Source: UBA5336 sp039818165 (GTDB lineage: Bacteria > Pseudomonadota > Alphaproteobacteria > Caulobacterales > Hyphomonadaceae). Taken from it: a stretch of DNA of 64,000 nt. Location of the stretch: NCBI GenBank assembly GCA_039818165.1, contig JBCBUL010000012.1, positions 11,078 through 75,077 of the forward strand, given 5' to 3'. Positions 42,372 to 51,773 of this stretch are shown in pieces. A program made the position numbers and the translations under genes. The notes beneath the pieces are model-generated. The model searched no databases and was not told the DNA's origin. It saw only the letters and a program-made list of their open reading frames with translations. Each line of letters starts with the position of its first letter. The first letter of the stretch is position 1.

Positions 42372-43313
42372 TTAGTCTTTCACCAAACCGATTTCGCGCA
42401 GGCGTTCCATGAGATAATCGTGGGCGGTGATGGGCGCGAAAGCCTTTGCACCCTGATCGAGGCACGAGTCCAGGGGCTCAATCAGCACATCTGGTGCAAA
42501 GTGAAGAAAGAACGGCGTTGAATAGCGTGGCAAGTGCGCCCTATCCGGAGCCGGGTTCATCACCCTGTGTGTGGTTGACGGCAGGAGCCCGCCGGTCAGC
42601 CTTTGCAACATGTCACCCACATTGATCACCAAGGCCCCGGGAGGTGGATTGACGCTCAGCCATTCGCCCGATCGATGCTGAACCTGGAGGCCGGCTTCTT
42701 CCGCGCCGAGCAGAAGCGTAATCACGTTGATGTCCTCATGGGCAGCGGCGCGCACGGATCCCGGTGGGGGAGGGGTGAGTTGGGGAGGGTAGTGCAGTAG
42801 CCGGAGGATCGAATTGCCTTCGTGGACGCGGGGCGTGAACCAGTCCCGTTCAAGCCCAAGATCGAGGGCCACCGCGGTCAATAGGCTTTGGCCGAGGTCA
42901 TCGAGAGCATCGAAAAGGGCGCCCGTTGCAAGATCGAAGTCAGCGACTTCGGTAACCGTTGGTGTTGGCCGCATTGTGTCTGCGTGTTGTGATCCGGGCG
43001 TGCCTGCGCGGCCCGTATGCCAGAATTCCTTCTGATCTGCCGCAGCCTCGCCCTTGGCGTTCTCGGTCGCAAATGCGGTGTAGCCGCGCTGTCCGCCATT
43101 TTCCCGGTCGTCATATTTCAGCTTTGCGCTGGTCGGGAGGGCAAAGAATGCTTTCATCGCTTCGGTGGCTCGATCGATGGTGCCGCTGGAAACAGGGTGG
43201 TCCTTCAAGACGGCGAAACCCGTTTCGCGAAAGCTCTTGCCGAGGCTGGATGCAAATGTGTCCGGGGCGCTGGACAAAAGGTCGAAGGAAATCGGTTCGA
43301 AATAGCGTGTCAT
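42372..43313 (-). CDS. 2-oxoglutarate/Fe(II) oxygenase, isopenicillin N synthase family
   Basis: A 313-residue non-haem iron oxygenase. The N-terminal DIOX_N part includes GFAVLKDHPV; the iron ligands are H192 and D194 (AHEDINVITLL) and H249 (STTHRVMN); the 2-oxoglutarate-binding RxS is R263/S265 (RYSTPFFLHF). Substrate unknown: plant-like and bacterial members range from ethylene formation to antibiotic and hormone steps. It is a single gene without biosynthetic neighbours. Confidence 0.92.
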   Translation of the reverse strand: MTRYFEPISFDLLSSAPDTFASSLGKSFRETGFAVLKDHPVSSGTIDRATEAMKAFFALPTSAKLKYDDRENGGQRGYTAFATENAKGEAAADQKEFWHTGRAGTPGSQHADTMRPTPTVTEVADFDLATGALFDALDDLGQSLLTAVALDLGLERDWFTPRVHEGNSILRLLHYPPQLTPPPPGSVRAAAHEDINVITLLLGAEEAGLQVQHRSGEWLSVNPPPGALVINVGDMLQRLTGGLLPSTTHRVMNPAPDRAHLPRYSTPFFLHFAPDVLIEPLDSCLDQGAKAFAPITAHDYLMERLREIGLVKD

Positions 43314-43582
43314 GGCGTTCTTCTAGTCCGCTCCATTCACCAAGAAAACCGCCTGAGAGAAACCAATTATCGGCTGTTTGGCCTCGCGGGCGGCAAAACA
43401 TGAATATTCAGCGTCCATCCGTTTACATACCGGGGCTTTGCGCCCGCCGCCATTAACCAAGACGCAAAGCCTTCAGGGCACCTTCTACGTGTCGCCGATG
43501 GGGCGATGGATGGGCGCCAACCCACACCAGATTGCCTTGAGGCGACACAATGGGACGGCGCGGGTGTTAAAGGACGACGACA

Positions 43583-43858
43583 ATGCCGTTTGCAGAATTT
43601 GAGATTGAGTTTGAACCCACCGAAGGCCTTTGCGCCCAAAGCGACGGCGAGTCGCTTTACCGCGCAGGATTGGCTTTTTCTCTGGGTGAAACCGTGGAAA
43701 TGGACCTCGTGGAAGCCCACAAATGGTTCAACCTTGCGGCAGCCAAGGGCCACGAGGCCGCCAAGGACCTGCGCCAGGAAATGGCGGACCAAATGAGCCG
43801 CGAAGACATTCGCCTTGCTCTGAAAGCCGCGCGCGAATGGGTTCGCAAAATGAACTAA
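43583..43858 (+). CDS. Small Sel1-like repeat protein
   Basis: A 91-residue protein carrying one Sel1/TPR-like repeat (LYRAGLAFSLGETVEMDLVE then AHKWFNLAAAKGHEAAKDLR) and a short C-terminal helix (LALKAAREWVRKMN). Small proteins of this form are widespread in Caulobacter-like genomes; function unknown. No signal peptide. Upstream bases 43314-43582 hold its promoter and that of the oxygenase; nothing else was seen there. Confidence 0.75.
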   Translation: MPFAEFEIEFEPTEGLCAQSDGESLYRAGLAFSLGETVEMDLVEAHKWFNLAAAKGHEAAKDLRQEMADQMSREDIRLALKAAREWVRKMN

Positions 43859-43880
43859 GGGCTAAGCCCTTGTTTCATGT

Positions 43881-45017
43881 TCAGACGATTAGGCCGTCCA
43901 TAGGTCGGGAATCATTCTGGAACACGCGGGAGTCGAGCGCGCTTCGGTCGATACCCAAATGGTCGCGCAGCAGGCCCTTGAGGATAGAGGTGAGATCATT
44001 GGCGGGTGCCAGGTCTCGTCCTTCATAAAGTGCCCTTTGGGACACGCCCGGCCAGTCCCCCAGGACTGTGCCACCCCTGACAGCGCCGCCTGCAAGAATG
44101 ACGAGTCCACCTGTGCCGTGGTCTGTGCCTCTAGTACCGTTCTCAGCAACCGTGCGTCCGAACTCGGAGCATAGTACGACGCAGGTATTCTCCCAGTGAG
44201 CGCCAAGCGCGTCTTTCAGAGCTGCGAATCCAGCGTCCAGGCCCTGAAACCGTCCGTTCAAGAACCCGGTTTGGCTCGCATGACTGTCCCACCCATCGAG
44301 GGACACCATGGCGACACCGGGGCCTCCGGATCGCGCCATAAGCTCGCCGACCGCTTTCATGGATTGAGTGTAGGCCCGGCCGGGGCCTCCACCACGCCGG
44401 CCCATGTCGACGTCCGGCGTGCCCATCGAACGCGCCAAATCCAGCGGTTCAGAGAAGACAGGATCGTCGGCGTATAGAGTTTCAAGGCGAGACATCAGGT
44501 CGTCATCGGCAGCTTCGAATACCGCGGGCGCCCAATTTGTTGCTGGCGCACGTCCGCGCAAGGCGAGCGGGACCGAATAGCCGATCGCCAGGCCGGCCTG
44601 TCCGGAAACGCCCAGCGCTCGATTGAGCCAGCCATCTCGAGAGTCCGCCGCGCCCAGTATTTCAACCACGTCCTGGCCATCGAAATGCGACCGGCCCCGA
44701 TAGGGCGATGCTGCCGCATGGACAAAGGCGGCGTCTCCTGCGTCGAACCACGACTTAAGTGTGGAAAGGGCAGGGTGGAGGCTGAATCCGTTGCCCAGGG
44801 GCAGTGATTGAGGCGCTGAGCCGATGAGCCCTGGTCTGAAACGCTCAAGGGAGGTATCCGCCGGAATCAAGGCTGAAAGACCGTCCATCGCCCCCCGCGC
44901 GAGGACAAATATGAATGTCCGGTCGGCCATACCCTCTGCGAACGCGACGGGCATTGCGGATGCGAAGGTTGCTGCGCCGAATAGACCAAGGGCTTGGCGG
45001 CGATTGAAGTGCGTCAT
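43881..45017 (-). CDS. DUF1501 protein with twin-arginine signal
   Basis: A 378-residue exported protein. The N-terminus has a twin-arginine motif NRRQALGLFGAATFA, and TatABC is encoded at 30-31.5 kb. The mature region has the alkaline-phosphatase-like DUF1501 pattern: ARGAMDGLSALIP, FVHAAASPYRGRSHFDGQDV, VSLDGWDSHASQ and CSEFGRTVAENGTRGTDHGTGG, whose Asp/His residues resemble a metal site. It is the downstream gene of a DUF1800/DUF1501 pair; these nearly always occur together. Function unknown; AAAGGAG precedes the ATG. Confidence 0.9.
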   Translation of the reverse strand: MTHFNRRQALGLFGAATFASAMPVAFAEGMADRTFIFVLARGAMDGLSALIPADTSLERFRPGLIGSAPQSLPLGNGFSLHPALSTLKSWFDAGDAAFVHAAASPYRGRSHFDGQDVVEILGAADSRDGWLNRALGVSGQAGLAIGYSVPLALRGRAPATNWAPAVFEAADDDLMSRLETLYADDPVFSEPLDLARSMGTPDVDMGRRGGGPGRAYTQSMKAVGELMARSGGPGVAMVSLDGWDSHASQTGFLNGRFQGLDAGFAALKDALGAHWENTCVVLCSEFGRTVAENGTRGTDHGTGGLVILAGGAVRGGTVLGDWPGVSQRALYEGRDLAPANDLTSILKGLLRDHLGIDRSALDSRVFQNDSRPMDGLIV

Positions 45018-45022
45018 CGAGG

Positions 45023-46390
45023 CTATCTCCTTTGGAATTCGGGGCTCATCAGGGCCAGCGTCAGCCCTTGCGTTCCACTTTCAGCTCGGATGACTGCCTG
45101 GCGGGTCTCAGAGCTGACCAGGTCGCCAAGTGCCTGCTCCAGGAAGTCTCGCGCGTCTGTACTGGATTGCCGTGAAGACACCCTGCGGGCCCATTCAATG
45201 CGCTTGTTCAGGGAATCAGGGCCGATCCACGCGTCTTTCGTGTCGGGCCAACCTTCCGGACTGGGAGCATTGAAGGGCAATTGGGCAAAGCTCTCGAGGA
45301 CGTCTCTCGGTTCTCCGGCAAACACCGAAGTCAATCCAATCATGCGCGATGTGGACGTTAGCAGATCGTCGGGCGTCTTCACTTTCTCTTGCTGGCGTAC
45401 CCATGCCTCGGGCGCGGTCAGCAGAGCATTGTAGAGCGCCATCAAGTCACCATCACTTTGCAAGAACGCCGTCGCCAACCGGTCAATCAGGGCCGGCGGA
45501 GGCGCGTCAGCCACAAAATGGCGCGCAAGTTTCGTGGCTATGTGCGACGCGGTTGCCGGATGGCGTGCCAGGTCTCGTACAATTGAACGCGCCTGTTCCC
45601 CGCCCGCGTCAGAGTAACGTTTTTGAAGAACGGTGCGCGACCCGGGCTCGTGGGTCAGGCCTAGAAACAGGGTTTCTCCCAGCTGATCTGAAGCAATGCG
45701 CGGGTTTCCAAGGGTCCAGCCCGTAAGGGCGCGGGCAAACTCGGTCACATCATCCTGAGTGTACCCCGAGGCCGGCGTGACGGTATGGAGTTCCAGGACT
45801 TCCCGGGCGAGGTTTTCATTAAGGCCAATATCCCTTCGGCGCCCAGCGCGCGAATTCGGACCGACCGATTGCCAATTGTCGAGGTAGACGAGCATCGCCG
45901 GGTGGAAAATGGCTGCTTCAGCCAGATCTGCGAAGGATCCGAGTATGTTCGGTCGAATGGCTTCGCGCTCATAGGCGCCTGCCATGGCCGCCACCTGGAA
46001 TTTCTGACTGGAAACTGAAAAATGGTTGGCCCAAAACCGCGTCAATCGTTCGTGGAACGGAGCTTGTGTGGTGCTGCCAAAGTCAGACCGGGCGGAAACT
46101 TCCTTGATCAGCGTTTGGCGAATATGCCGCCCAAACGACGCTACACCAGCAGGATTCATGTCCGGTGGCGCGGAGCTGCGACGCGATTGCTGTCGGATCA
46201 CCCGGTGGTCAAAAAACGCCATCACATGTTCCTGCGCGCTGAGAAGCCCATTATCCTTGAATGTGCCAAACGCTGTCGGCGTGAGTTGGCGCTGTAGCCA
46301 ACCGACCGGATCAGCTTCGGCGGTACGGATTTCTCCCTCCGTTCCACCGAGGCCAAATCGCGTAACCGCAATCGCAGCGTTTAGTCCCAT
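45023..46390 (-). CDS. DUF1800 protein
   Basis: A 455-residue protein of the DUF1800 family. Conserved wording includes AAIAVTRFGLGGT at the N-terminus, RLTRFWANHFSVS, NLAREVLELHTVTPASGYTQDDVTEFARALTGWT and LARHFVADAPP. No clear signal peptide is seen, which is common for the family; partners with a Tat signal may carry it. It is followed after five bases by the DUF1501 gene on the same strand. Activity unknown. Confidence 0.9.
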   Translation of the reverse strand: MGLNAAIAVTRFGLGGTEGEIRTAEADPVGWLQRQLTPTAFGTFKDNGLLSAQEHVMAFFDHRVIRQQSRRSSAPPDMNPAGVASFGRHIRQTLIKEVSARSDFGSTTQAPFHERLTRFWANHFSVSSQKFQVAAMAGAYEREAIRPNILGSFADLAEAAIFHPAMLVYLDNWQSVGPNSRAGRRRDIGLNENLAREVLELHTVTPASGYTQDDVTEFARALTGWTLGNPRIASDQLGETLFLGLTHEPGSRTVLQKRYSDAGGEQARSIVRDLARHPATASHIATKLARHFVADAPPPALIDRLATAFLQSDGDLMALYNALLTAPEAWVRQQEKVKTPDDLLTSTSRMIGLTSVFAGEPRDVLESFAQLPFNAPSPEGWPDTKDAWIGPDSLNKRIEWARRVSSRQSSTDARDFLEQALGDLVSSETRQAVIRAESGTQGLTLALMSPEFQRR

Positions 46391-46491
46391 TGGGCACTCC
46401 CAAACAGCTCATTCTGGGGGATGAAACGCGCTTGCGGGGGCAATCCGTCGAAAAAATATCATGGGGGGGAAACAAGAGCGCGCCGGGCTTG

Positions 46492-46508
46492 GTAAATGAA
46501 AATTAACC
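46492..46508 (+). promoter_or_regulatory. Possible CtrA-binding box
   Basis: The sequence GTAA-N7-TTAACC differs by one base from the CtrA consensus TTAA-N7-TTAA(C). It lies 56 bases before the DUF2336 ATG, a plausible promoter position. One-site visual match only; CtrA itself is not in this window. Confidence 0.4.
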
Positions 46509-46564
46509 GGCTCGTCGACTCTATGACGCCATAGAATTGCTGCGGATTTGAGAGAGAGCGAACC

Positions 46565-47713
46565 ATGAGTGTCCAGTCGCTAAGGCCTGAACTCACGCAG
46601 GATGATATTGTGCGCTTGATGAAGGGCGAGACACCCGAGGCGCGGGCATCCGTCGCCCATCGTCTTTGCCGGCGTATTGCCCTTGATGTTTTGACCGAGA
46701 ATGAGCGGGCTTATGCTCAGGAAATCATGTCCATTCTCGCGCGTGATACTGCAGAACTTGTGCGCAGGACCCTTGCGATAACCCTGTGCAACTCTCCAAT
46801 CTTGCCCCGGGATCTCGCCCTTGAACTGGCCCAGGATGTGGAAACGGTCGCTATTCCAGTGCTCGAAAACTCTCCAGCGTTCACCGAGCAGGACCTTGTC
46901 GAAATCGTGCTCGCCGCAACGGCTGCCAAGCAATCGGCGATCGCCAGCCGAAGCGAAGTGTCCTGCACTCTTTCAGAAGTGATTGCAGAGCATGCGGCGC
47001 TGGACGCCGTGAAGACGTTGGCAGCAAATCCAGGCGCAGATATCAGCGACAAGGCGTTTTCAGACAGTTTGGGCCGTTTCCCACGTGATGAAGCGCTGCA
47101 AACGGCCATCGTCGGTCGGGAATATGTTCCAATGCATATTGCCGAAAAAATGGTCTCGCTCGTGTCGGGCAAAGTGTTCGATATGCTTGTCAATCGCCAC
47201 CAGCTTCCAGCTCAAATGGCGATCGAACTGGCGTCAAATACGCGCGAACGATCGACCATCGATCTCGTCGATCAGGCAGGGCGGTCAGATGATCTTCCGA
47301 GATTTGTATCTCAGCTCAATCTGAACGGTAGACTCAGCCACTCGCTTATCCTTCGTGCGCTGTGCGTCGGGCATATGTCCTTCGTTGAGCATGCGCTTGC
47401 GGAGCTGTCTGGAGTTCCCCACCAGCGGGTCTGGCTGATGATCCACGATGCTGGCCCGCTCGGTTTGCAAGCCGTCTTTGACAGAGCGGGTTTGCCCCGG
47501 CGATTTCTGCCCGTGTTCCGTGCTGCCGTTGGAGTCTATCACGACACGAGCCATGATGGCGGCGTGAATGACAGGACCCGTTTCAGAGCTCGGATGATTG
47601 AGCGCGTGTTGACGCAGATTCAATCCTTGCCGCGCGAGGATGTGGACTATCTGCTCGAAAAGCTCGATGCCTTGAGTGACGACGTTAGCGAAGACGAATC
47701 AGACGCTGCTTGA
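46565..47713 (+). CDS. DUF2336 protein
   Basis: A 382-residue, wholly helical cytoplasmic protein of the DUF2336 family, with repeated two-helix units resembling HEAT/leucine-rich variant repeats (for example LALELAQDVETVAIPVLENS and EHAALDAVKTLAANPGADIS). The family is confined to alphaproteobacteria and its function is not known. GAGAGAGCGAACC precedes the ATG. It converges on the degenerate EAL gene with 15 bases between. Confidence 0.88.
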   Translation: MSVQSLRPELTQDDIVRLMKGETPEARASVAHRLCRRIALDVLTENERAYAQEIMSILARDTAELVRRTLAITLCNSPILPRDLALELAQDVETVAIPVLENSPAFTEQDLVEIVLAATAAKQSAIASRSEVSCTLSEVIAEHAALDAVKTLAANPGADISDKAFSDSLGRFPRDEALQTAIVGREYVPMHIAEKMVSLVSGKVFDMLVNRHQLPAQMAIELASNTRERSTIDLVDQAGRSDDLPRFVSQLNLNGRLSHSLILRALCVGHMSFVEHALAELSGVPHQRVWLMIHDAGPLGLQAVFDRAGLPRRFLPVFRAAVGVYHDTSHDGGVNDRTRFRARMIERVLTQIQSLPREDVDYLLEKLDALSDDVSEDESDAA

Positions 47714-47728
47714 GGCCTAAAGGTCCGA

Positions 47729-48415
47729 TTACGCGTCGGACTTTGCCCGAAAGACATGGGTAACGCCTGCAGCCAGATACTCATTTGCGCGCGACCATGC
47801 GGCGTCAAAACAAATGACTTGTATCCCCGCGTCACGGAGCTCCTGCAGCCCTGACATAAGGCCATCTTCGAGATCGAGGTGTGCGGCGCCGATCCAGACC
47901 GCATCGACCATCAGGAGTGCTGATGCGGATTTCAGGCTCAACCAGGAGCGCTGTGCATTGATGCCGAGCCGAAAGCCGGCGCCACGCAACGCGCCCAAAG
48001 CCGTGATAGTGTCGCGCGGTGATGTCGCCAGGGCCGCATCATCAAATATGAGGCAGACTTCCTGAGTGCACCCGTTGTATTCAGACAGTGTGGCCTGACA
48101 GGCTTTTGCCGTGTTGCGATGGGAAAGTGCGGTCGTCGGCGCACCGATATGAATGGGCCGCTCAATACTCGCGGTGTCCCGGGCTTCTCCCAATGCAGTG
48201 CTCAGGCGCTGCGCAACCCATGTGGCAGGGCAACTTTCGGCAACCGTCTTATGCACGGGGCCAAACCGCAATGCCGAGTCGTAGTGAAGTGCGGTTTCAT
48301 GGATGAGGCCTCCGGCGGAATAGTCCGACAGGGAGACAAAAGGCGTGATGCGGTCGGTTGGTTGAACTGACGTGCTCAAACGATCCGATAGGGATGGAAG
48401 TGTACGGGGTTGCAT
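47729..48415 (-). CDS. Protein with degenerate EAL-like domain
   Basis: A 228-residue protein. The C-terminal half follows the spacing of an EAL domain: CLIFDDAALATSPRDTITAL (where an active enzyme has the E-x-L region and helix), GFRLGINAQRSWLSLKSASA (DDFGTG position, changed), VDAVWIGAAHL (iKiD position) and IQVICFDAAWSRANEYLAAG (vaEGVE position, changed). All the catalytic acids are missing, so it is at most a c-di-GMP-independent binding module. Domain identity is inferred by eye. The start at 48415 lacks a clear ribosome site. Confidence 0.55.
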   Translation of the reverse strand: MQPRTLPSLSDRLSTSVQPTDRITPFVSLSDYSAGGLIHETALHYDSALRFGPVHKTVAESCPATWVAQRLSTALGEARDTASIERPIHIGAPTTALSHRNTAKACQATLSEYNGCTQEVCLIFDDAALATSPRDTITALGALRGAGFRLGINAQRSWLSLKSASALLMVDAVWIGAAHLDLEDGLMSGLQELRDAGIQVICFDAAWSRANEYLAAGVTHVFRAKSDA

Positions 48416-48540
48416 AGGCGCGCGCTCTGGAGAAGTGTTCGTCTCTGCTCTATCAAATCTCGGTGAACGCCCGGCGCATTGGGACCACCAATTTTCAGTT
48501 TGCTCATTTGGTTTTTCGTAACAATCGGAGTGCAACCCCC

Positions 48541-49359
48541 GTGTCTTCTTCCGCACCAGCCCCAAAACTGTCTGCAACCATTCTGCTCATCCGAGACCGG
48601 GATGAGATGGAAGTGTTGATGGTCAAGCGTCACTACGAAATCGATTTCGCATCCGGCGCATTTGTTTTTCCCGGTGGCAAGGTCTGCGATGATGACGCAT
48701 CTGACGTCTGGGGCGACCTTTTCGATGGGGACGCTAAAGGAAGCGACCGTACGGCCCAGATCTCAGCCATTCGCGAATTGTTTGAAGAAGCGGGTGTCTT
48801 GTTGGCGCGAAGTAGAGGGGCGCGCGGGGCAGGGGCACCGCTCGTAGGCGCGGAAGAAGTCGCGCCGCTCCAACAGTATAGATCCGCGGTCGACGCGGGT
48901 GAAAAGGCGTTTTCGGAGTTGATGGACGAAGCCGGCTTGATCGTGGCGGGGGATTGCCTTGTGCATTTTGGCCATTGGATCACGCCAACAATGATGCCCA
49001 AGCGCTTTGACACACACTTTTACCTCGCCGGGGCGCCAGATGGCCAGGTCGCGGAACAGGACGGCCGGGAAACCACCGAAGCGATTTGGATCAACCCCCA
49101 TGAGGCGCTGGAACTGGAAAAGCGCGGCGAAGCGACGATTATTTTTCCAACCCGCATGAATCTCGCGCGGCTCGGTTTGGCAAAATCGGTTGCTGCGGCG
49201 TTGGAGAAGTTTGCCAGTGAACCGGTCACGACCGTATTGCCAGAAGTGCATCGGGATGATCCCGATGGCCCTTGCCTGATCATCCCGTTCGTCGAAGGAT
49301 ACGGTCAGGTTCGCGAGCCACTGGACCGCGTCGCGAATGTTGCCAAGCCCAAGACTTAA
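48541..49359 (+). CDS. Nudix hydrolase, NUDT19-like
   Basis: A 272-residue Nudix-fold protein. The Nudix box is split by an insertion, GAFVFPGGKV...AIRELFEEAGV, as in eukaryotic NUDT19/RP2p CoA diphosphatases; the REL-EEAG core that binds metal is intact. It probably hydrolyses a nucleoside diphosphate derivative such as an acyl-CoA. The start is GTG at 48541 with GGAG nine bases upstream, as the homology begins there. It ends four bases inside the convergent Hpt-type gene. Confidence 0.85.
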   Translation: MSSSAPAPKLSATILLIRDRDEMEVLMVKRHYEIDFASGAFVFPGGKVCDDDASDVWGDLFDGDAKGSDRTAQISAIRELFEEAGVLLARSRGARGAGAPLVGAEEVAPLQQYRSAVDAGEKAFSELMDEAGLIVAGDCLVHFGHWITPTMMPKRFDTHFYLAGAPDGQVAEQDGRETTEAIWINPHEALELEKRGEATIIFPTRMNLARLGLAKSVAAALEKFASEPVTTVLPEVHRDDPDGPCLIIPFVEGYGQVREPLDRVANVAKPKT

Positions 49360-49913
49360 GCTTCGGCGACGACTTTCGCAGCGACCTGATCTTCTAGTGC
49401 AACGCAAACGGTTTGGGCCAACTCGTCGCTTGCCGCAGACTCGCCGGTGACCATTGCGGCGCGCATGGCTTCAACATGTAGGTTGGCAAGGGCAACAACG
49501 GGCTCGTCAGAGTCTGTGCGCTCAAGCAAGTTGCAAAGTGAGCCGGCGAGCCGCCCTAGGACGGGATTGCCGAAGGGTTCTGCCGTTCCGCGCAAATTGT
49601 GGGAGGCGATAAACAGCTGCCGACGCGCATCCTTAGACGATACGCGCTGTGCGTAGGTATCGAACGCTGTCTTCAGTGCTGAAACGTCACGCTGGAGCCA
49701 AGCGGTGAGGTCTGCTTCGGTTGGCGCTGAGGGGCCGTCATCGGCCAAACCTACTGGTTCATCAGTTACGACATCGTCAGCTGAAGGCGCGATCTTGCCG
49801 CTCTCGGCTTTTGCAGGCGAGGGAGACTTGAAAATTCGCGACAGGTCGGGCGTGGGCATCTCGTTTGCCCCAGCCTTACTGGACTTTGTCGCGTTCAACA
49901 GTTTTCCAAACAT
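49356..49913 (-). CDS. Hpt-domain-like protein
   Basis: A 185-residue protein with a disordered acidic N-terminal third and a helical C-terminal domain. The segment FIASHNLRGTAEPFGNPVLG then RLAGSLCNLLE follows the histidine phosphotransfer pattern xxHxLKGxxxxxGxxxLxxLxxxLE, giving a plausible phosphorylatable histidine. There is no kinase or receiver neighbour. It may be a phosphorelay protein or a docking module derived from one. Stops of this gene and the Nudix gene overlap. Confidence 0.65.
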   Translation of the reverse strand: MFGKLLNATKSSKAGANEMPTPDLSRIFKSPSPAKAESGKIAPSADDVVTDEPVGLADDGPSAPTEADLTAWLQRDVSALKTAFDTYAQRVSSKDARRQLFIASHNLRGTAEPFGNPVLGRLAGSLCNLLERTDSDEPVVALANLHVEAMRAAMVTGESAASDELAQTVCVALEDQVAAKVVAEA

Positions 49914-49975
49914 GCGGTCAACTATTCCGAAAAATAGCTGATATTTGGTTGATTCCCGGCCGAAATTTTTTTCGG

Positions 49976-50734
49976 TCAGACGGCGAACTGCTCGCGCAGA
50001 ATGCGTTCATCCAGCGCGTGACCCGGGTCAAAAAGCAGAGTCAGGTGACGGCTTCTGTCTTCTGTGACTTCCACACGGGCCACATTCCGCACTTCCTGGT
50101 TGTCAGCGGCGGCAGAAACGGGTCTTCGCTCGGGGGACTGGATTTCGATGACGACATGGGCGTCATGGCGCAGCAGCGCTCCGCGCCATCGCCGCGGTCG
50201 GAAAGGACTGATCGGCGTTAGCGCCAGGAGTTGCGCACCAATCGGCAAAATGGGGCCTTGGACAGACAGGTTGTAGGCGGTCGAGCCAGCTGGCGTCGCC
50301 ACGAGCACGCCGTCACAGGCCAGCTCCGGCAGGCGTTCCTTGCCATCAACGGAGATCGACAGACGGGCGGATTGAGCCGTTTGGCGCAGCAGCGACACTT
50401 CGTTGATCGCCAACCGATTATACGTGGCGCCATCGACATCAATGCAGGTCATCCGCAGGGGGCTAAGCCGCGCACGCTCAGCCCGGTCGATCCGCTCAAC
50501 CAGATTGTTCTCGGCATACTCATTCATCAAAAAGCCGACTGTGCCGCGATGCATTCCATAAACGGGTTTGTGGTCGTCAAAACGCTCGCGCAGTGCATCG
50601 AGCATCGCGCCGTCTCCACCCAGGGCGACGATGACATCCGCGGCTTCAGGTTCACTTTGACCATAGCGCCGCGTGAGTTCCACAAGCGCCTGCTGGGCTT
50701 CTGGTCGATGGGACGCGGAAAAATGGAAGCGCAT
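49976..50734 (-). CDS. nadK: NAD kinase
   Basis: A 252-residue NAD kinase, which makes NADP. The GGDGAML motif (residues about 39-45), the NE/D region and ATPAGSTAYNLSVQGPI are all intact. ATG at 50734 is chosen: AAGGGG lies nine bases ahead; a second ATG two codons earlier is also possible. Divergent from the aldolase gene. Confidence 0.94.
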   Translation of the reverse strand: MRFHFSASHRPEAQQALVELTRRYGQSEPEAADVIVALGGDGAMLDALRERFDDHKPVYGMHRGTVGFLMNEYAENNLVERIDRAERARLSPLRMTCIDVDGATYNRLAINEVSLLRQTAQSARLSISVDGKERLPELACDGVLVATPAGSTAYNLSVQGPILPIGAQLLALTPISPFRPRRWRGALLRHDAHVVIEIQSPERRPVSAAADNQEVRNVARVEVTEDRSRHLTLLFDPGHALDERILREQFAV

Positions 50735-50864
50735 GCTCATAAGCCCCTTTGTTTCCGTCGCTTGCAGGCAGGTCAAGCGTTCGACACGCGCTGTTCGATT
50801 TCCCATGGCGCCGCGGCGCTGGGTCCGTTATCTTGAGGAAGATCATAAAGTTGGAGGAATAGCC

Positions 50865-51641
50865 ATGGCAGACGATATGAGCCCCGTCGATGTGAAAGCG
50901 CGGGTTTCGGAGGCGGAATGGAAGGCGCGGGTGGACTTGGCTGCCATGTACCGGTTGGTGTCTCTCTATGGGTGGGATGACCTGATTTTCACACATATCT
51001 CCCATCGCGTGCCCGGGCCTGACCACCATTTCCTCATCAACCCCTACGGCTTCCTGTTCGAGGAAATTACGGCATCGTCGCTCGTGAAGGTCGATCTGGA
51101 TGGCAGTGTCGTTGAAGAGACGCCGTACATGATCAACCCGGCGGGCTTCACCATTCACTCAGCCGTGCATGCGGCTCGAGAAGACGCGCAGGTGGTCATG
51201 CATCTGCACACAGATGATGGCGTGGCCGTCTCCGCCCAGTCCGAAGGTCTTTTGCCGCTCAGCCAGACATCCATGCTAGTGCGCCATGATCTCGCTTACC
51301 ACGACTATGAAGGTGTCGCGCTCGACCATGATGAGCGCGAGCGAATCGTTGCCGATATGGGTGAAAAGTCGAACCTGATGCTCCGAAACCACGGCACATT
51401 GACCGTTGGGCGGAGCGCTGCGGAATGCTTCCTGCGCATGTTTTTCCTTGAGCGGGCCTGCTCGATGCAAGTGCGCGCGCTGAGCGCCGGACGCTCAAAC
51501 ATGACGATCCCCAGCCAGAAGGTTCAGGATGTTGTCAAAGGGCAATCGAACCCGGAAGGCACCGCGGTCATTGCAAATAGGCTTGCCTGGCCCGGCCTGC
51601 TGCGCAGGCTGGATCGTCAACTGCCCGGATACGATCAGTAA
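50865..51641 (+). CDS. Class II aldolase/adducin family protein
   Basis: A 258-residue protein of the L-fuculose-phosphate aldolase/adducin fold. The N-terminal LAAMYRLVSLYGWDDLIFTHISHR and the zinc-ligand region MHLHTDDGVAVSAQ and LRNHGTLTVG are typical of the bacterial adducin-like subgroup, which is broadly conserved but whose substrate is unknown. TTGGAGGAATAG precedes the ATG. It is 132 bp before hemA. Confidence 0.9.
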   Translation: MADDMSPVDVKARVSEAEWKARVDLAAMYRLVSLYGWDDLIFTHISHRVPGPDHHFLINPYGFLFEEITASSLVKVDLDGSVVEETPYMINPAGFTIHSAVHAAREDAQVVMHLHTDDGVAVSAQSEGLLPLSQTSMLVRHDLAYHDYEGVALDHDERERIVADMGEKSNLMLRNHGTLTVGRSAAECFLRMFFLERACSMQVRALSAGRSNMTIPSQKVQDVVKGQSNPEGTAVIANRLAWPGLLRRLDRQLPGYDQ

Positions 51642-51773
51642 CAGCAACTTGAAGCGCGTTTCGCAGTTTCGACTGCACATGCGGCGTCATGGATTTTGAT
51701 TTTTTTCCATGATGTCGCATTTAAGGGTCACGGCGCGCGGGCGTCGGCCCATTTTGCTGTTGGCGAGTCTCAC

